From: Hydrogenophaga pseudoflava
GTDB taxonomy: Bacteria; Pseudomonadota; Gammaproteobacteria; Burkholderiales; Burkholderiaceae_C
Assembly: GCF_031020795.1 (NCBI RefSeq)
Contig: NZ_JAVHJP010000005.1
Span: forward strand, 127,362-191,361
Reading direction: 5' to 3'
Length of the DNA stretch: 64,000 nt
The notes under the pieces were generated by a model that was not told the DNA's origin, made no database searches, and saw nothing but the letters and a program-made list of their open reading frames with translations. Position 1 is the stretch's first letter. Each line of letters starts with the position of its first letter. A program made the translations under genes and the position numbers. This document shows positions 52,525 to 60,909 of this stretch, piece by piece.

Positions 52525-53217
52525 TCAGCCGCCAGCGCGGCCGCGCGCGTGGCGCTCGGCGTAAAGCGCGAGCTCGACGTCGTTCTTGGTGCCGGTCTTT
52601 TCGAGGATGCGCGCGCGGTAGGTGCTCACCGTGTTGGGCGCGAGCCCGAGCTGCGCACCAATTTCGCTCACGGTCTGCCCCTGGGTGAGCAGGCGGTAGA
52701 CCTGGTGCTCACGGTGCGAGAGCGCCTCCGGCCCGGCCTGGGCGCCGCCCCGCCCCACTGCGGTGGCCAGCGCCTCGGCGGTGCTGGGCGTGAGGAACAC
52801 GCCGCCGGCGGCCACCTTGCGCACCGCGGCAAGCATGTCGTCCGGGTCGGCGCTCTTGTTGAGGTACCCACTGGCACCGAGCTTGATGCAGCGCACCGCG
52901 TACTGCTTCTCGGGGTAGGTGCTGAGCATCAGCACCGGCAGCCGGGGATGCTCGCGCTTGATCTTCTGCAGCACATCCAGCCCGTCGATGCCCGGCAGCG
53001 CGATGTCCAGCAGCACCAGGTCCAGGCCGTCGCGCGCGCGCAATTCGGCCACCTGCGCCAGCACCTCGGGCCCGGTCGGCGCCTCGGCCACCACCAGCAC
53101 GTCGGGCGCGTCGGCCAGGATCTGCTTGAGGCCTTCGCGCACGATGCGGTGGTCGTCGCCGATCAGCACGCGCAGCGCGGCGGCGGATGCGGCCCCGTTC
53201 ATGCCGGCCCCGTTCAC
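52525..53217 (-). CDS. NarL/LuxR-type response regulator
   Basis: Two-component regulator of 230 residues. Receiver: acidic pair in LIGDDHRIVREGL, phospho-Asp in LVLLDIALPGIDG, Lys in GASGYLNKSA. LuxR-type HTH at the C-terminus: LSHREHQVYRLLTQGQ, then VSEIGAQLGLAPNTVSTY. The GTG start at 53217 overlaps the kinase stop (GTGA) and follows AGGAG; an ATG at 53202 is a weaker alternative. It is coupled to the kinase gene. Its target is unknown; the cyn operon begins 148 bases further on the same strand. Confidence 0.9.
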   Translation of the reverse strand: MNGAGMNGAASAAALRVLIGDDHRIVREGLKQILADAPDVLVVAEAPTGPEVLAQVAELRARDGLDLVLLDIALPGIDGLDVLQKIKREHPRLPVLMLSTYPEKQYAVRCIKLGASGYLNKSADPDDMLAAVRKVAAGGVFLTPSTAEALATAVGRGGAQAGPEALSHREHQVYRLLTQGQTVSEIGAQLGLAPNTVSTYRARILEKTGTKNDVELALYAERHARGRAGG

Positions 53218-54425
53218 GCCGGCTCCTGCGCGCGCAGCGCCAGCTGCAGCCGCATGCAGGTGCCCTGCCCCGGCACGCTGTGGATGTCGATGCGGCCGCC
53301 AAAATGCTGCGCGCGCTCGCGCATGCCCATCACGCCGTAGGCGTCGCCGGCCTCGAAGGCCTGCGCAGGCGCACCGACGCCGTCGTCCTGCACGCTCAGC
53401 GAAAGCGTGCCCCCGGCCAGGGTGATCACCACCCGCAGGTGGCGGGCCTGGGCGTGGCGGCCCACGTTGCTCAGCATCTCCTGGAAGATGCGGAACACCG
53501 CCATGGCCATGGGCTCGAGGGGCTCGGGCCAGTCGACGTCCGGCTCCCGCTCCATGGACCAGTCCAGTGCGAGCTCGGCCGAGGCCACGAATTCCTGCGC
53601 CTGCCACTCCAGGGCGGCCCACAGGCCCTGGTGGTCCAGGATGCTGGGGCGCAGGTCGGTGATGATGCGGCCCACGTTGTCGACCGCGTTCTCGATCAGG
53701 CGGCTCATGTTCTGGCACTTGCAGCGCATGCGCGCGCGCATGTCCTCGGCCGCCTCGGGGCTGCGCCCGGTCTGTTCGGACAGGCGCTTGTCCATCCAGT
53801 TCACATCCATCTTGAGCGCCACCAGCAGGCTGCCCAGCTCGTCGTGCACTTCGCGCGCGATGCGGGTGCGTTCCTCCTCGCGCACGGTCTCGGACCAGGC
53901 CGCCAGCTCGCGCACGCGCCGCAGCGCCGTCTCCAGCGCCAGCGTGCGCTCGCGCACCCGCTCCTCCAGCTGGTCCTTGGCGCGCTGCAGGGCGTCGGCG
54001 GCGCGCTTGCGCCCGGTGATGTCGACGAAGGTGACCACGGCGCCGCGCACCTGGGCGTCCTCGATCACCGGGTGGCTGGAGTACTCGACCGGGAACGGCG
54101 ATCCGTCGCGACGCCAGAACACCTCACTGTCGATGCGGCAGGGCAGGCCGCGGCGGAAGGCGTTGAAGATCGGGCATTCGGCTTCCGGGTAGGGCGCGCC
54201 GTCTGGCCGGGCGTGGTGGGTCAGCTCGTGCATGTTGCGCCCGATCACCTCGTGCGGCTCGTAGCCGATCAGGCGCGCGCCGGCCGGGTTGATGAAGACG
54301 CAGAGCCCGTCGAGATCGACGCCGTAGATGCCTTCGCCGGTGGAGGCCAGCAGCAGGGCCACGGGGTCGCGCCAGGAACCGACCATGCCCGGGCGGTCCA
54401 GGGAAGCATGCGCATCAAGGGTCAT
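53214..54425 (-). CDS. Soluble PAS-domain sensor histidine kinase (NarX-type)
   Basis: Kinase of 403 residues without membrane segments. A PAS domain (about 20-135) has GEGIYGVDLDGLCVFINPAG and the PAC part EVFWRRDGSPFPVEY. A coiled coil leads to the HisKA_3 dimerisation box EEERTRIAREVHDELGSLLV with the phospho-His, then the HATPase domain with VQDDGVG and GVMGMRERAQHFGG. The signal must be cytosolic, such as redox state, a gas or a metabolite. It forms an operon with the NarL-type regulator. Confidence 0.9.
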   Translation of the reverse strand: MTLDAHASLDRPGMVGSWRDPVALLLASTGEGIYGVDLDGLCVFINPAGARLIGYEPHEVIGRNMHELTHHARPDGAPYPEAECPIFNAFRRGLPCRIDSEVFWRRDGSPFPVEYSSHPVIEDAQVRGAVVTFVDITGRKRAADALQRAKDQLEERVRERTLALETALRRVRELAAWSETVREEERTRIAREVHDELGSLLVALKMDVNWMDKRLSEQTGRSPEAAEDMRARMRCKCQNMSRLIENAVDNVGRIITDLRPSILDHQGLWAALEWQAQEFVASAELALDWSMEREPDVDWPEPLEPMAMAVFRIFQEMLSNVGRHAQARHLRVVITLAGGTLSLSVQDDGVGAPAQAFEAGDAYGVMGMRERAQHFGGRIDIHSVPGQGTCMRLQLALRAQEPA

Positions 54426-54477
54426 GGCCAGCGCGCAAGCAATCGATGTGCCGGGTCGATGGCCGGCACCCGCCCGC

Positions 54478-54879
54478 TCAGGCGTCCGGTGGGCGGCTGG
54501 CCTTGGCGAACGTCAGGATCACCTCGCGCACGATCTTGCGCTGGGGTGCCGGCAGAGAGAGAAACGCCTCCAGGGTCTCGCGTTCCATGAAGCCGAGCCC
54601 CTCGTCCCAGCGCTGGCGCCGCTCCTGCACGGACCGGCGCACCCGGTCGCCGAAGCGCAGCACCTCGGGCTCGACGCCCAGCCAGTCGGCCAGCACCTGC
54701 AGCTTGTCCTGCGAAGGGATCGCTTCCCCACGCAGCCAGCGCCGGACGCCCTGCAGGGTGACCGAGCGGCCCCAGTAGCGGGTGTTGAACTCGCGCTCGA
54801 GCACCACCGGGCGCACCGGGTACCCCGCATGCGCCATGGCCTCGCGCAGCCGCTGCGCAAATTCCGCTTTTTCAGTCAT
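54478..54879 (-). CDS. HTH transcriptional regulator
   Basis: Protein of 133 residues with an N-terminal XRE-like helix-turn-helix (FAQRLREAMAHAGYPVRP; recognition region SVTLQGVRRWLRGEAIPSQD then KLQVLADWLGV). The C-terminal helix region (LEAFLSLPAPQRKIVREVIL) may dimerise. The pattern is that of phage-repressor-like regulators common in betaproteobacteria. It is divergent from the methyltransferase-like gene, with an 87-base AT-rich region between, so it may regulate that gene and itself. Confidence 0.82.
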   Translation of the reverse strand: MTEKAEFAQRLREAMAHAGYPVRPVVLEREFNTRYWGRSVTLQGVRRWLRGEAIPSQDKLQVLADWLGVEPEVLRFGDRVRRSVQERRQRWDEGLGFMERETLEAFLSLPAPQRKIVREVILTFAKASRPPDA

Positions 54880-54966
54880 GAACAGCAAGTTAAGTTCCTC
54901 AATACCCCGTATTTCAACAATGGTTGCATCTGATATAAACTTTTTGTTCATGTCAGGGGGAAAAAG
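54880..54966. promoter_or_regulatory. AT-rich divergent promoter region
   Basis: 87 bases much richer in A/T than the flanks, between the HTH regulator and the methyltransferase-like gene. GATATAAAC and TTTTTG-type tracts offer -10-like elements for the plus strand. No clean dyad was found. Gene promoters in both directions are likely here. Confidence 0.45.
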
Positions 54967-55788
54967 ATGAACCGATCCATGCTGAACCGGCTGCCCGACA
55001 TCATCTCGCTGGCGCGGCAGCGCGCCCGCGAGTTGTGGACCTGTTCCGCCGATGTCCGGCCCGGACGCCGCCGGCCGCCGTGGTCCGCGGCCCGGATGAC
55101 CGCCGACGCGCACCACGGCCACCGGGTCTCGCTGCTGTGCGGCGACGATCTCTCGGTGATGTCGGGGCTGCTGTCGGGCCAGGCCCAGGACGGTCCTCTG
55201 GCCGGTCGGGTGTCGTTGGTCTGGCTGTCCGATGCGGCGGACCCCGCACCAGACGGCCTGAACCCGCCCTCGAACTCGCTGCAGACCCGGGTGCGGCGGT
55301 TGATCGAACTGTCCACCCGCCTGTTCCTGGCCCGCGACCTGCTGGTGGACCAGGGAGCGCTGGTCGTCACGGCGGACACCGACGCGGACCGGTGCGCCGA
55401 GCGCCTGCTCGGGGCGGTGTTCGGACAGGCGCAGGCGCTGCCGCCCGGTGTCGGACAGGCGCCGACCACGTGCGCCTACCTGGCCGGCACCCTCCTGCCG
55501 CAGCGCCTGCCCGCCGCGTCGGGGGCCGCCCTCCTGGGAGAGCTGGTGCGCACGCTGACCGGTCGCAACGACCACGTGCTGGTGATGGGCGCCCAGCCCG
55601 CGTTCTCCATGTGGGTCGCGGCGCTGGAACGGCGCTGGGTGCTGGCGCAGTCCGAACCGCTGGCCTTCTCCTTGCTGCGGGAGCACATCGTGGCCCGGCA
55701 GATGGAGCTGGCCCGACGACCTTTGCAGGACGAGACCAGCCGCGAGTGGCCGGCGTCCCCGCTCAGCCGCGCGCGTCGAACGACATGA
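54967..55788 (+). CDS. Degenerate Mod-like (N6-adenine methyltransferase-related) protein
   Basis: Protein of 273 residues. Residues 55-155 resemble the N-terminal part of beta-class (type III Mod) DNA methyltransferases: VSLLCGDDLSVMSGLL matches the usual GDNLEVLK start, RLFLARDLLVDQGALVVTAD and LLGAVFGQ match the LLxDxGxIFVxIDD...LMDEVFG region. The catalytic DPPY/F is replaced by Ser-Asp-Ala-Ala, and the C-terminal SAM-binding FxGxG motif is absent, as is most of a full-length Mod. It is therefore unlikely to methylate DNA and may be a domesticated DNA- or SAM-binding remnant. Its 3' end overlaps cheB by 26 bases. Confidence 0.55.
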   Translation: MNRSMLNRLPDIISLARQRARELWTCSADVRPGRRRPPWSAARMTADAHHGHRVSLLCGDDLSVMSGLLSGQAQDGPLAGRVSLVWLSDAADPAPDGLNPPSNSLQTRVRRLIELSTRLFLARDLLVDQGALVVTADTDADRCAERLLGAVFGQAQALPPGVGQAPTTCAYLAGTLLPQRLPAASGAALLGELVRTLTGRNDHVLVMGAQPAFSMWVAALERRWVLAQSEPLAFSLLREHIVARQMELARRPLQDETSREWPASPLSRARRTT

Positions 55789-56818
55789 TGGAGCGCGCGA
55801 CCTGGCCCAGTGGCAACACGTCGTCCACCGCGCCAAGCGCCAACGCCTCCATGGGCATGCCATAGACCACGCAGCTGGCTTCGTCCTGGGCCACCGTGCG
55901 GGCGCCCTTGTCGTGCAGCGCCTTCATGCCGCGCGCGCCGTCGTCGCCCATGCCGGTGAGGATGATGGCCAGCGCATCGCGGCCGGCGCATTCGGCGGCC
56001 GAGCGGAACAGCACGTCCACCGAGGGCTTGTGGCGGTTCACCGGCGGGCCGTCGGCCACGCTCACGTAGTACTGGCCACCACTCTTGCGCAGCTGCATGT
56101 GCCGCCCGCCCGGGGCGATCAATGCCACGCCGCGCTCCAGCCGGTCGCCGTCGCGCGCCTCGCGCACCTCCATGGCGCAGAGGCCGTCGAGCCGCTGCGC
56201 GTACATCGCGGTGAACCGCTCGGGCATGTGCAGCACGATGGCCATGCCCGGGCTGTCGGCCGGCAGCGTGGTCAGCACCGACTCGATGGCCTGGGTGCCG
56301 CCGGTGGAGGCGCCCAGCACGATGGGCTTGTTGACCGAGAGCGCGTGCAGGCCCGCCAGCGGCGCCCGCGGCGCGGACAGTGGTGCGGCGCGCACCGGCG
56401 CCGCACCACTGCGCAGCGGGCGCGAGCGCGCCGCCGTGCGCAGGGTCTGCAGCAGCTCGCGGCGCGACTCTTCGAGGAACTGCTTGAGCCCCAGCCGCGG
56501 TTTGGCCACCACCGCCACCGCGCCGGCGGCCAGCGCTTCCAGCGCCATGCGGCTGCCGTCGGTGGTGAGGGTCGAGCAGATCACGGTGGGGATGGGCGAC
56601 TCCTCCATGATCTGGCGCAGGAAGGTCAGGCCGTCCATGCCGGGCATCTCGATGTCCAGCAGCAGCACGTCGGGCCGGTTCTTGCGGATCGCCGGACCGG
56701 CGATCAGCGGGTTGGGCGCACTGCCCAGCAGCTGGATCTCGGGGTCGCCCTGCAGCAGGTGCAGCAGCGTCTGCCGCACCACCGCCGAGTCGTCCACCAC
56801 GTACACCTGGATCGCCAT
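55763..56818 (-). CDS. cheB: Chemotaxis response regulator methylesterase CheB
   Basis: Enzyme of 351 residues removing methyl groups from receptors and deamidating glutamines. Receiver domain 1-120 with Asp pair VVDDSAV and phospho-Asp55 in VLLLDIEMPG. Catalytic domain from about 165 with the Ser of LGASTGGTQA, His of IVLHMPERF and Asp of LTGMGDDGARG. All triad residues are intact. Last gene of the cheA-mcp-mcp-cheW-cheR-cheD-cheB series; it starts 11 bases after cheD. Confidence 0.95.
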   Translation of the reverse strand: MAIQVYVVDDSAVVRQTLLHLLQGDPEIQLLGSAPNPLIAGPAIRKNRPDVLLLDIEMPGMDGLTFLRQIMEESPIPTVICSTLTTDGSRMALEALAAGAVAVVAKPRLGLKQFLEESRRELLQTLRTAARSRPLRSGAAPVRAAPLSAPRAPLAGLHALSVNKPIVLGASTGGTQAIESVLTTLPADSPGMAIVLHMPERFTAMYAQRLDGLCAMEVREARDGDRLERGVALIAPGGRHMQLRKSGGQYYVSVADGPPVNRHKPSVDVLFRSAAECAGRDALAIILTGMGDDGARGMKALHDKGARTVAQDEASCVVYGMPMEALALGAVDDVLPLGQVARSIMSFDARG

Positions 56819-56829
56819 CGATGTCTCCC

Positions 56830-57348
56830 TCACACGGGCACGCAGCGGACCTGCGGCGGATCGTCGCCCACCGTCCAGCGCACCTGCCGGTAGAAGCGGC
56901 CGCCCAGGTCCTCGCGCAGCACGCGCACGCCCCGCCCGGCCAGCGCGCGCAGCACCCAGTCGGCGTTGGCGGCACCGACGTGCGTGGCGCGGTAGAGGTC
57001 GGGGAACATGTTGCCGCCGCCGAACACGTAGGCCTCGCACAGCCCGGACTGGATGCCGCGCACGCTGAGCAGACGCTCCATCGCCTCCAGCGCCACCGGG
57101 CCGTGGGCCTGGCTGGAACGGGCACGGTCCGACGGATCGTGGGCGTGCACGATGTGGCACATCGCGCCGACCGTGCGGCGCGGGTCGGTCAGGATCACCG
57201 CGACGCAGGACCCCAGCAAGGTCTCCAGCTGCTCGCCACGCTCGGCGCAGACCACGTCGCCAGGGTGCAGCGTGTGCACCGGCACCGGCGACATCACGAT
57301 GGACCGCGGCGCGGGGGCCGGGCATCGCCTGGACAGCGTGGGCGTCAT
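56830..57348 (-). CDS. cheD: Chemoreceptor glutamine deamidase CheD
   Basis: Protein of 172 residues. The catalytic Cys is in LLGSCVAVILTDP and the His in GAMCHIVHAH, as in CheD; VFGGGNMF and VGAANADWVLRAL are typical. It deamidates selected glutamines in receptors and in other systems binds CheC or receptors. The start overlaps the cheR stop (ATGA). The first 18 residues are less conserved, and M19 (MSPVPVHTLHPGD) is an alternative start. Confidence 0.93.
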   Translation of the reverse strand: MTPTLSRRCPAPAPRSIVMSPVPVHTLHPGDVVCAERGEQLETLLGSCVAVILTDPRRTVGAMCHIVHAHDPSDRARSSQAHGPVALEAMERLLSVRGIQSGLCEAYVFGGGNMFPDLYRATHVGAANADWVLRALAGRGVRVLREDLGGRFYRQVRWTVGDDPPQVRCVPV

Positions 57349-58160
57349 GACACCGCGCCCTTGCGGAAGGCGCCGGGGCCCAGCACCTGCAGCGGCGTCT
57401 CGCAGGGCACCCGGCCCTCGGCGGTGCCAATGAAGAACAGGCCGCCGGGGCGCAGCAGCCGGAGCACCCGGTCCACCACCGCGGTCTTGGTCGGCGGGTC
57501 GAAATAGATCAGCACGTTGCGCAGGAACACCACGTCGAACGGGCCGATGCCTTCGACCGGGAGGAACAGGTTGACCTGGCCGAAGCGCACGCGCCGGCGC
57601 AGGCTTTCCTTGATCTGCACCAGGCCCTCGGACTCGCCCTCGCCACGCAGGCAGTAGCGGCGCAGCCGCTCGTCGGACACCTGGCGCAGGCGCTCCCGCG
57701 GGTAGACGGCCTGGGCGGCGCTGCGCAGCACGCGGTCGCTGATGTCGGTGCCCAGCACGCTCCACTGCGCCGGACCCTGGGAACGCAGCTGCAGGTCGGC
57801 CAGCAGCATGGCCACGCTGTAGGCCTCGTCGCCAAAAGAGGAGGCGGCGCTCCAGACCGCGAGCGAGGCGGGCCGGGTGGCCAGCACCTCCTGCTGCAGC
57901 AGGTCGAAGTGCGCCGGCTCGCGGAAAAAGTAGGTTTCGTTGGTGGTGAGCAGGTCGATCGCCACCTGCAGCTCACCCTGGTCGTGGCCGCTGGTGATCA
58001 GATCGAGGTAGTCCTCGAAGCCACCCATGCCCAGGCGCTGGATGCGCGGCGACAGGCGCGACGACACCAGCGGCTTCTTGCTGTCCGCGAAGGACAGTCC
58101 GCAGATCTCGTGCATCAGGCCGGCGATCCGGCGGTAGGTGTCGTCGTGCAGCGGAGTCAT
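57345..58160 (-). CDS. cheR: Chemotaxis methyltransferase CheR
   Basis: SAM-dependent methyltransferase of 271 residues. N-terminal helical domain (YRRIAGLMHEICGLSFADSK), then NETYFFREPAHFDLL, the SAM-binding VWSAASSFGDEAYSVAMLL, the LGTDISDRVL acidic loop and FDVVFLRNVLIYFD. The first SAM-binding Gly-rich motif reads SAASSFGDEAYS instead of the usual SAGCSTGEEPYS, a modest deviation. It methylates glutamates on receptors. It lies 24 bases after cheW and is coupled to cheD. Confidence 0.94.
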   Translation of the reverse strand: MTPLHDDTYRRIAGLMHEICGLSFADSKKPLVSSRLSPRIQRLGMGGFEDYLDLITSGHDQGELQVAIDLLTTNETYFFREPAHFDLLQQEVLATRPASLAVWSAASSFGDEAYSVAMLLADLQLRSQGPAQWSVLGTDISDRVLRSAAQAVYPRERLRQVSDERLRRYCLRGEGESEGLVQIKESLRRRVRFGQVNLFLPVEGIGPFDVVFLRNVLIYFDPPTKTAVVDRVLRLLRPGGLFFIGTAEGRVPCETPLQVLGPGAFRKGAVS

Positions 58161-58184
58161 GGCGGGCTCGGGTCGGTGAAGGGG

Positions 58185-58703
58185 TCAGGCGGCGGCCGAT
58201 TCCTGCGTCGCCTCGCACAGGCGCGCCATGTCGTCGACGTCGAAGGCCTTGTCGGGTGCCAGGATGATCACGAAGCGTTCGCCGAGCTTGCCCATGCCCT
58301 GGATAAAGTCGCGCCGCACCGCGGTGCCGAAGCTCGGCGGCGGCTCGATCTGGCCGGCCGGGATGTCGACCACCTCGCTGACCGCGTCGACCAGCAGGCC
58401 CAGCTCGGTGCGCTCGCCATCGCGCACCGCGTCGAAGATCACGATGCAGGTCTTCTTGCCGATCTCGGCCACCGGGCGGCCGAAGCGCGCGTGCAGGTCG
58501 ATCACCGGCACGACCGCGCCGCGCAGGTTGATCACGCCGCGCACGAAGTCGGGCATCAGCGGGACCGAGGTCAGCGGCCCGTACTGGATGATTTCGCGCA
58601 CGGTGCGGATGTCCATCGCGAACACCTCCTTGCCCAGCAGGAAGGTGAGGAACTGCTGGCCGGCCGCGCTGTCGCCGGCGGCTGTGGGAGTGGATGCTGT
58701 CAT
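58185..58703 (-). CDS. cheW: Chemotaxis adaptor CheW
   Basis: Coupling protein of 172 residues joining receptors to CheA. The CheW fold is seen in FLTFLLGKEVFAMDIRTVRE, VNLRGAVVPVIDLHARFG and LGLLVDAVSEVVDIP. It has short Ala-rich N- and C-terminal extensions. It lies 12 bases before the end of the first receptor gene on the same strand and clearly belongs to the operon. Confidence 0.95.
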   Translation of the reverse strand: MTASTPTAAGDSAAGQQFLTFLLGKEVFAMDIRTVREIIQYGPLTSVPLMPDFVRGVINLRGAVVPVIDLHARFGRPVAEIGKKTCIVIFDAVRDGERTELGLLVDAVSEVVDIPAGQIEPPPSFGTAVRRDFIQGMGKLGERFVIILAPDKAFDVDDMARLCEATQESAAA

Positions 58704-58715
58704 GGGGTCCTCCGC

Positions 58716-60869
58716 TCAGTAGGGACGGAAATTGGCGGCACCGCCGCTGACGGCGCGCGGCACCGGCGCACCCGCCACCGCGGCCATGCGCAGCCCGCGG
58801 CGCGGCCCCGGTTCGCCCTGCACGGCCCGGCGCGGCACTGGCTCCTGTGTGCCGCCATCGAAGAACGAGACCGCCTGCTGCAGCTGCTCGGCCTGGCCCG
58901 AGAGTTCCTCGGAGGTGGCCGCCAGCTCCTCGGAGGCCGAGGCGTTCTGCTGCGTGGCCTTGGAGAGCTGGCCCATGGCGCTGCCGATCTGGGTGACCGA
59001 CTGGCTCTGCTCGCTGGAAGCCGCCGAGATCTCCTGCACCAGTTCGGAGGTGCGCTGGATCGAGGGCACGATCTGGCCCAGCAGCTGCCCGGCCCGCTCC
59101 GCGGTGGACACGCTGTGGCCGGCCAGGTCGCCGATCTCGCGGGCCGCCTCCTGGCTGCGCTCGGCCAGCTTGCGCACCTCGGCCGCCACCACCGCGAAGC
59201 CCTTGCCGTGTTCACCGGCGCGCGCGGCCTCGATGGCGGCGTTGAGCGCCAGCAGGTTGGTCTGGTAGGCGATGTCGTCGACGATGCTGATCTTGGCCGC
59301 GATCTGCTTCATGGCCTGCACCGTCTGTGTCACGGCCTGCCCGCCGTCGCCGGCTTCCTGGCTGGCCTTGGTGGCCATGCCGTCGGTGACCTTGGCGTTG
59401 TCGCTGTTCTGCGAGATCGAGGCCGACATCATGTCGATCTGCGAAGTGGTTTCCTCGACCGACGAGGCCTGCTCGCTGGCCGCCTGCGACAGGCTCTGCG
59501 CGGTGGCATTCACCTGGCTGGCGGCCTCCGTCAGGGCCGTGGCGGCGGCACGCACGTCGTCGATGATGGACTCGAGCTTCTCGCAGCTCGCGTTGGCGTC
59601 CAGCTTGACCTGGTCGAAGGTGCCGTAGGCCTGGCGTGTGATGCGCTGGCCGAGGTCCCCGCTGGCCAGGCCTGAAAACACGCGGCCCACGTCTTCCACG
59701 ATGCCCGCCAGGGCCTCGCTGGTGGCGTTGGCATCGCTCTTGACCTGGTTGAAGGTGCCGGCGTAGTCGCGTGTGATGCGCTGTGTCAGGTCTCCCGCGG
59801 CCAGCGCACCGAACACGCGGCCCACGTCCTCCGAGATGACCGAAGTGGTCTCCATGAGGGCGTTGACGCCGGCGCACAGCTCGGCGATGGGCCCGCTCTT
59901 GCCCTCCATCGGAATGCGCTGAGACAGGTCGCCCGCCCTGGCCGCCGCCGTCACGCTCTGCGCCTGTTCGACCGCCTCGCGCAGCACGCGCTGCGCGGTG
60001 ACCTCGGCGGTGACGTCGGTGGCGATCTTCACGATCTTGGCCACGCGGCCCATCTCGTCCTTGACGGGGGCATACACGGCCTGAATCCAGACAGCCTGAC
60101 CGGCCTTGGTCACACGGCGGAAGATGTTGTTCTGGGGTTTGCCGTCCACCAGGTCCCGCCAGAACTGGGCATACGCCGGCGTGCTGGCCTGGTCCGGGTC
60201 GACGAACATGCGGTGATGGCGTCCGACCACTTCGTCCCTGCGGTAGCCCATCACCGTCAGGAAGTTGTCGTTGGCGCCCACCACATGGCCACCCAGGTCG
60301 AACTCGATGTAGGCATAGGAAGTGTCGATGGCGGCCAGGATGCCGCGGGCGTTCTGGCGCTCGATCTCCGATTCGGTGATGTCGTAGCGCACGCCCAGGT
60401 ACTTCATCGGCTTGCCGTTCTCACCCAGGATCGGCGCGATCACCGCGTCCACGTAGTACGGCGTGCCGTCCTTGGCGCGGTTCTTGATCACGCCGCGGAA
60501 CATCTGGCCGCGCCCGATGGTGGCCCACATCTGCTTGAACACGTCCTTGGCCATGTCGGGGTGCCGCGTGGTGTTGTGCGGCTGGCCGATCAGCTCCTCG
60601 CGGGTGTACTTCGAGACCTCGATGAACTTCTCGTTGATCGACAGGATGTCGCCCTTCTTGTCGGCCTCCGAGACGATGCTGGTCTCGTTCATGATGTCCG
60701 TGCGCACCTTGAGCTCGGACTCGACCGCGTCCAGCCGCGCCTTCAGCTCGGACAGCGAGGACTCGGCCTCGGCGCGGGCGCGCGACTGCTGCTCCAGCGC
60801 CTCGTTCAGCCGGTCGAGTTCGGCACCGGCAAAGACGCGGGCGGCCCAGGAGGGTTGGTTCGGGTTCAT
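58716..60869 (-). CDS. Soluble methyl-accepting chemotaxis protein with two PAS domains
   Basis: Receptor of 717 residues without transmembrane helices. After a coiled coil (about 20-60) come PAS 1 ([20 protein letters not shown], about 62-175) and PAS 2 ([20 protein letters not shown], about 180-300). Three HAMP-like repeats with the pattern [18 protein letters not shown] follow. Then comes the signalling domain with the hairpin tip [21 protein letters not shown]. The ATG is at 60869. The C-terminus ends NFRPY, not the usual NWETF tether. The PAS content suggests cytosolic or redox sensing. Its signalling half is almost identical to that of the next gene. Confidence 0.93.
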   Translation of the reverse strand: MNPNQPSWAARVFAGAELDRLNEALEQQSRARAEAESSLSELKARLDAVESELKVRTDIMNETSIVSEADKKGDILSINEKFIEVSKYTREELIGQPHNTTRHPDMAKDVFKQMWATIGRGQMFRGVIKNRAKDGTPYYVDAVIAPILGENGKPMKYLGVRYDITESEIERQNARGILAAIDTSYAYIEFDLGGHVVGANDNFLTVMGYRRDEVVGRHHRMFVDPDQASTPAYAQFWRDLVDGKPQNNIFRRVTKAGQAVWIQAVYAPVKDEMGRVAKIVKIATDVTAEVTAQRVLREAVEQAQSVTAAARAGDLSQRIPMEGKSGPIAELCAGVNALMETTSVISEDVGRVFGALAAGDLTQRITRDYAGTFNQVKSDANATSEALAGIVEDVGRVFSGLASGDLGQRITRQAYGTFDQVKLDANASCEKLESIIDDVRAAATALTEAASQVNATAQSLSQAASEQASSVEETTSQIDMMSASISQNSDNAKVTDGMATKASQEAGDGGQAVTQTVQAMKQIAAKISIVDDIAYQTNLLALNAAIEAARAGEHGKGFAVVAAEVRKLAERSQEAAREIGDLAGHSVSTAERAGQLLGQIVPSIQRTSELVQEISAASSEQSQSVTQIGSAMGQLSKATQQNASASEELAATSEELSGQAEQLQQAVSFFDGGTQEPVPRRAVQGEPGPRRGLRMAAVAGAPVPRAVSGGAANFRPY

Positions 60870-60909
60870 GGCGATGTCCTTCAACAGGAGGGTGGGACGG
60901 GCGAGGAAC

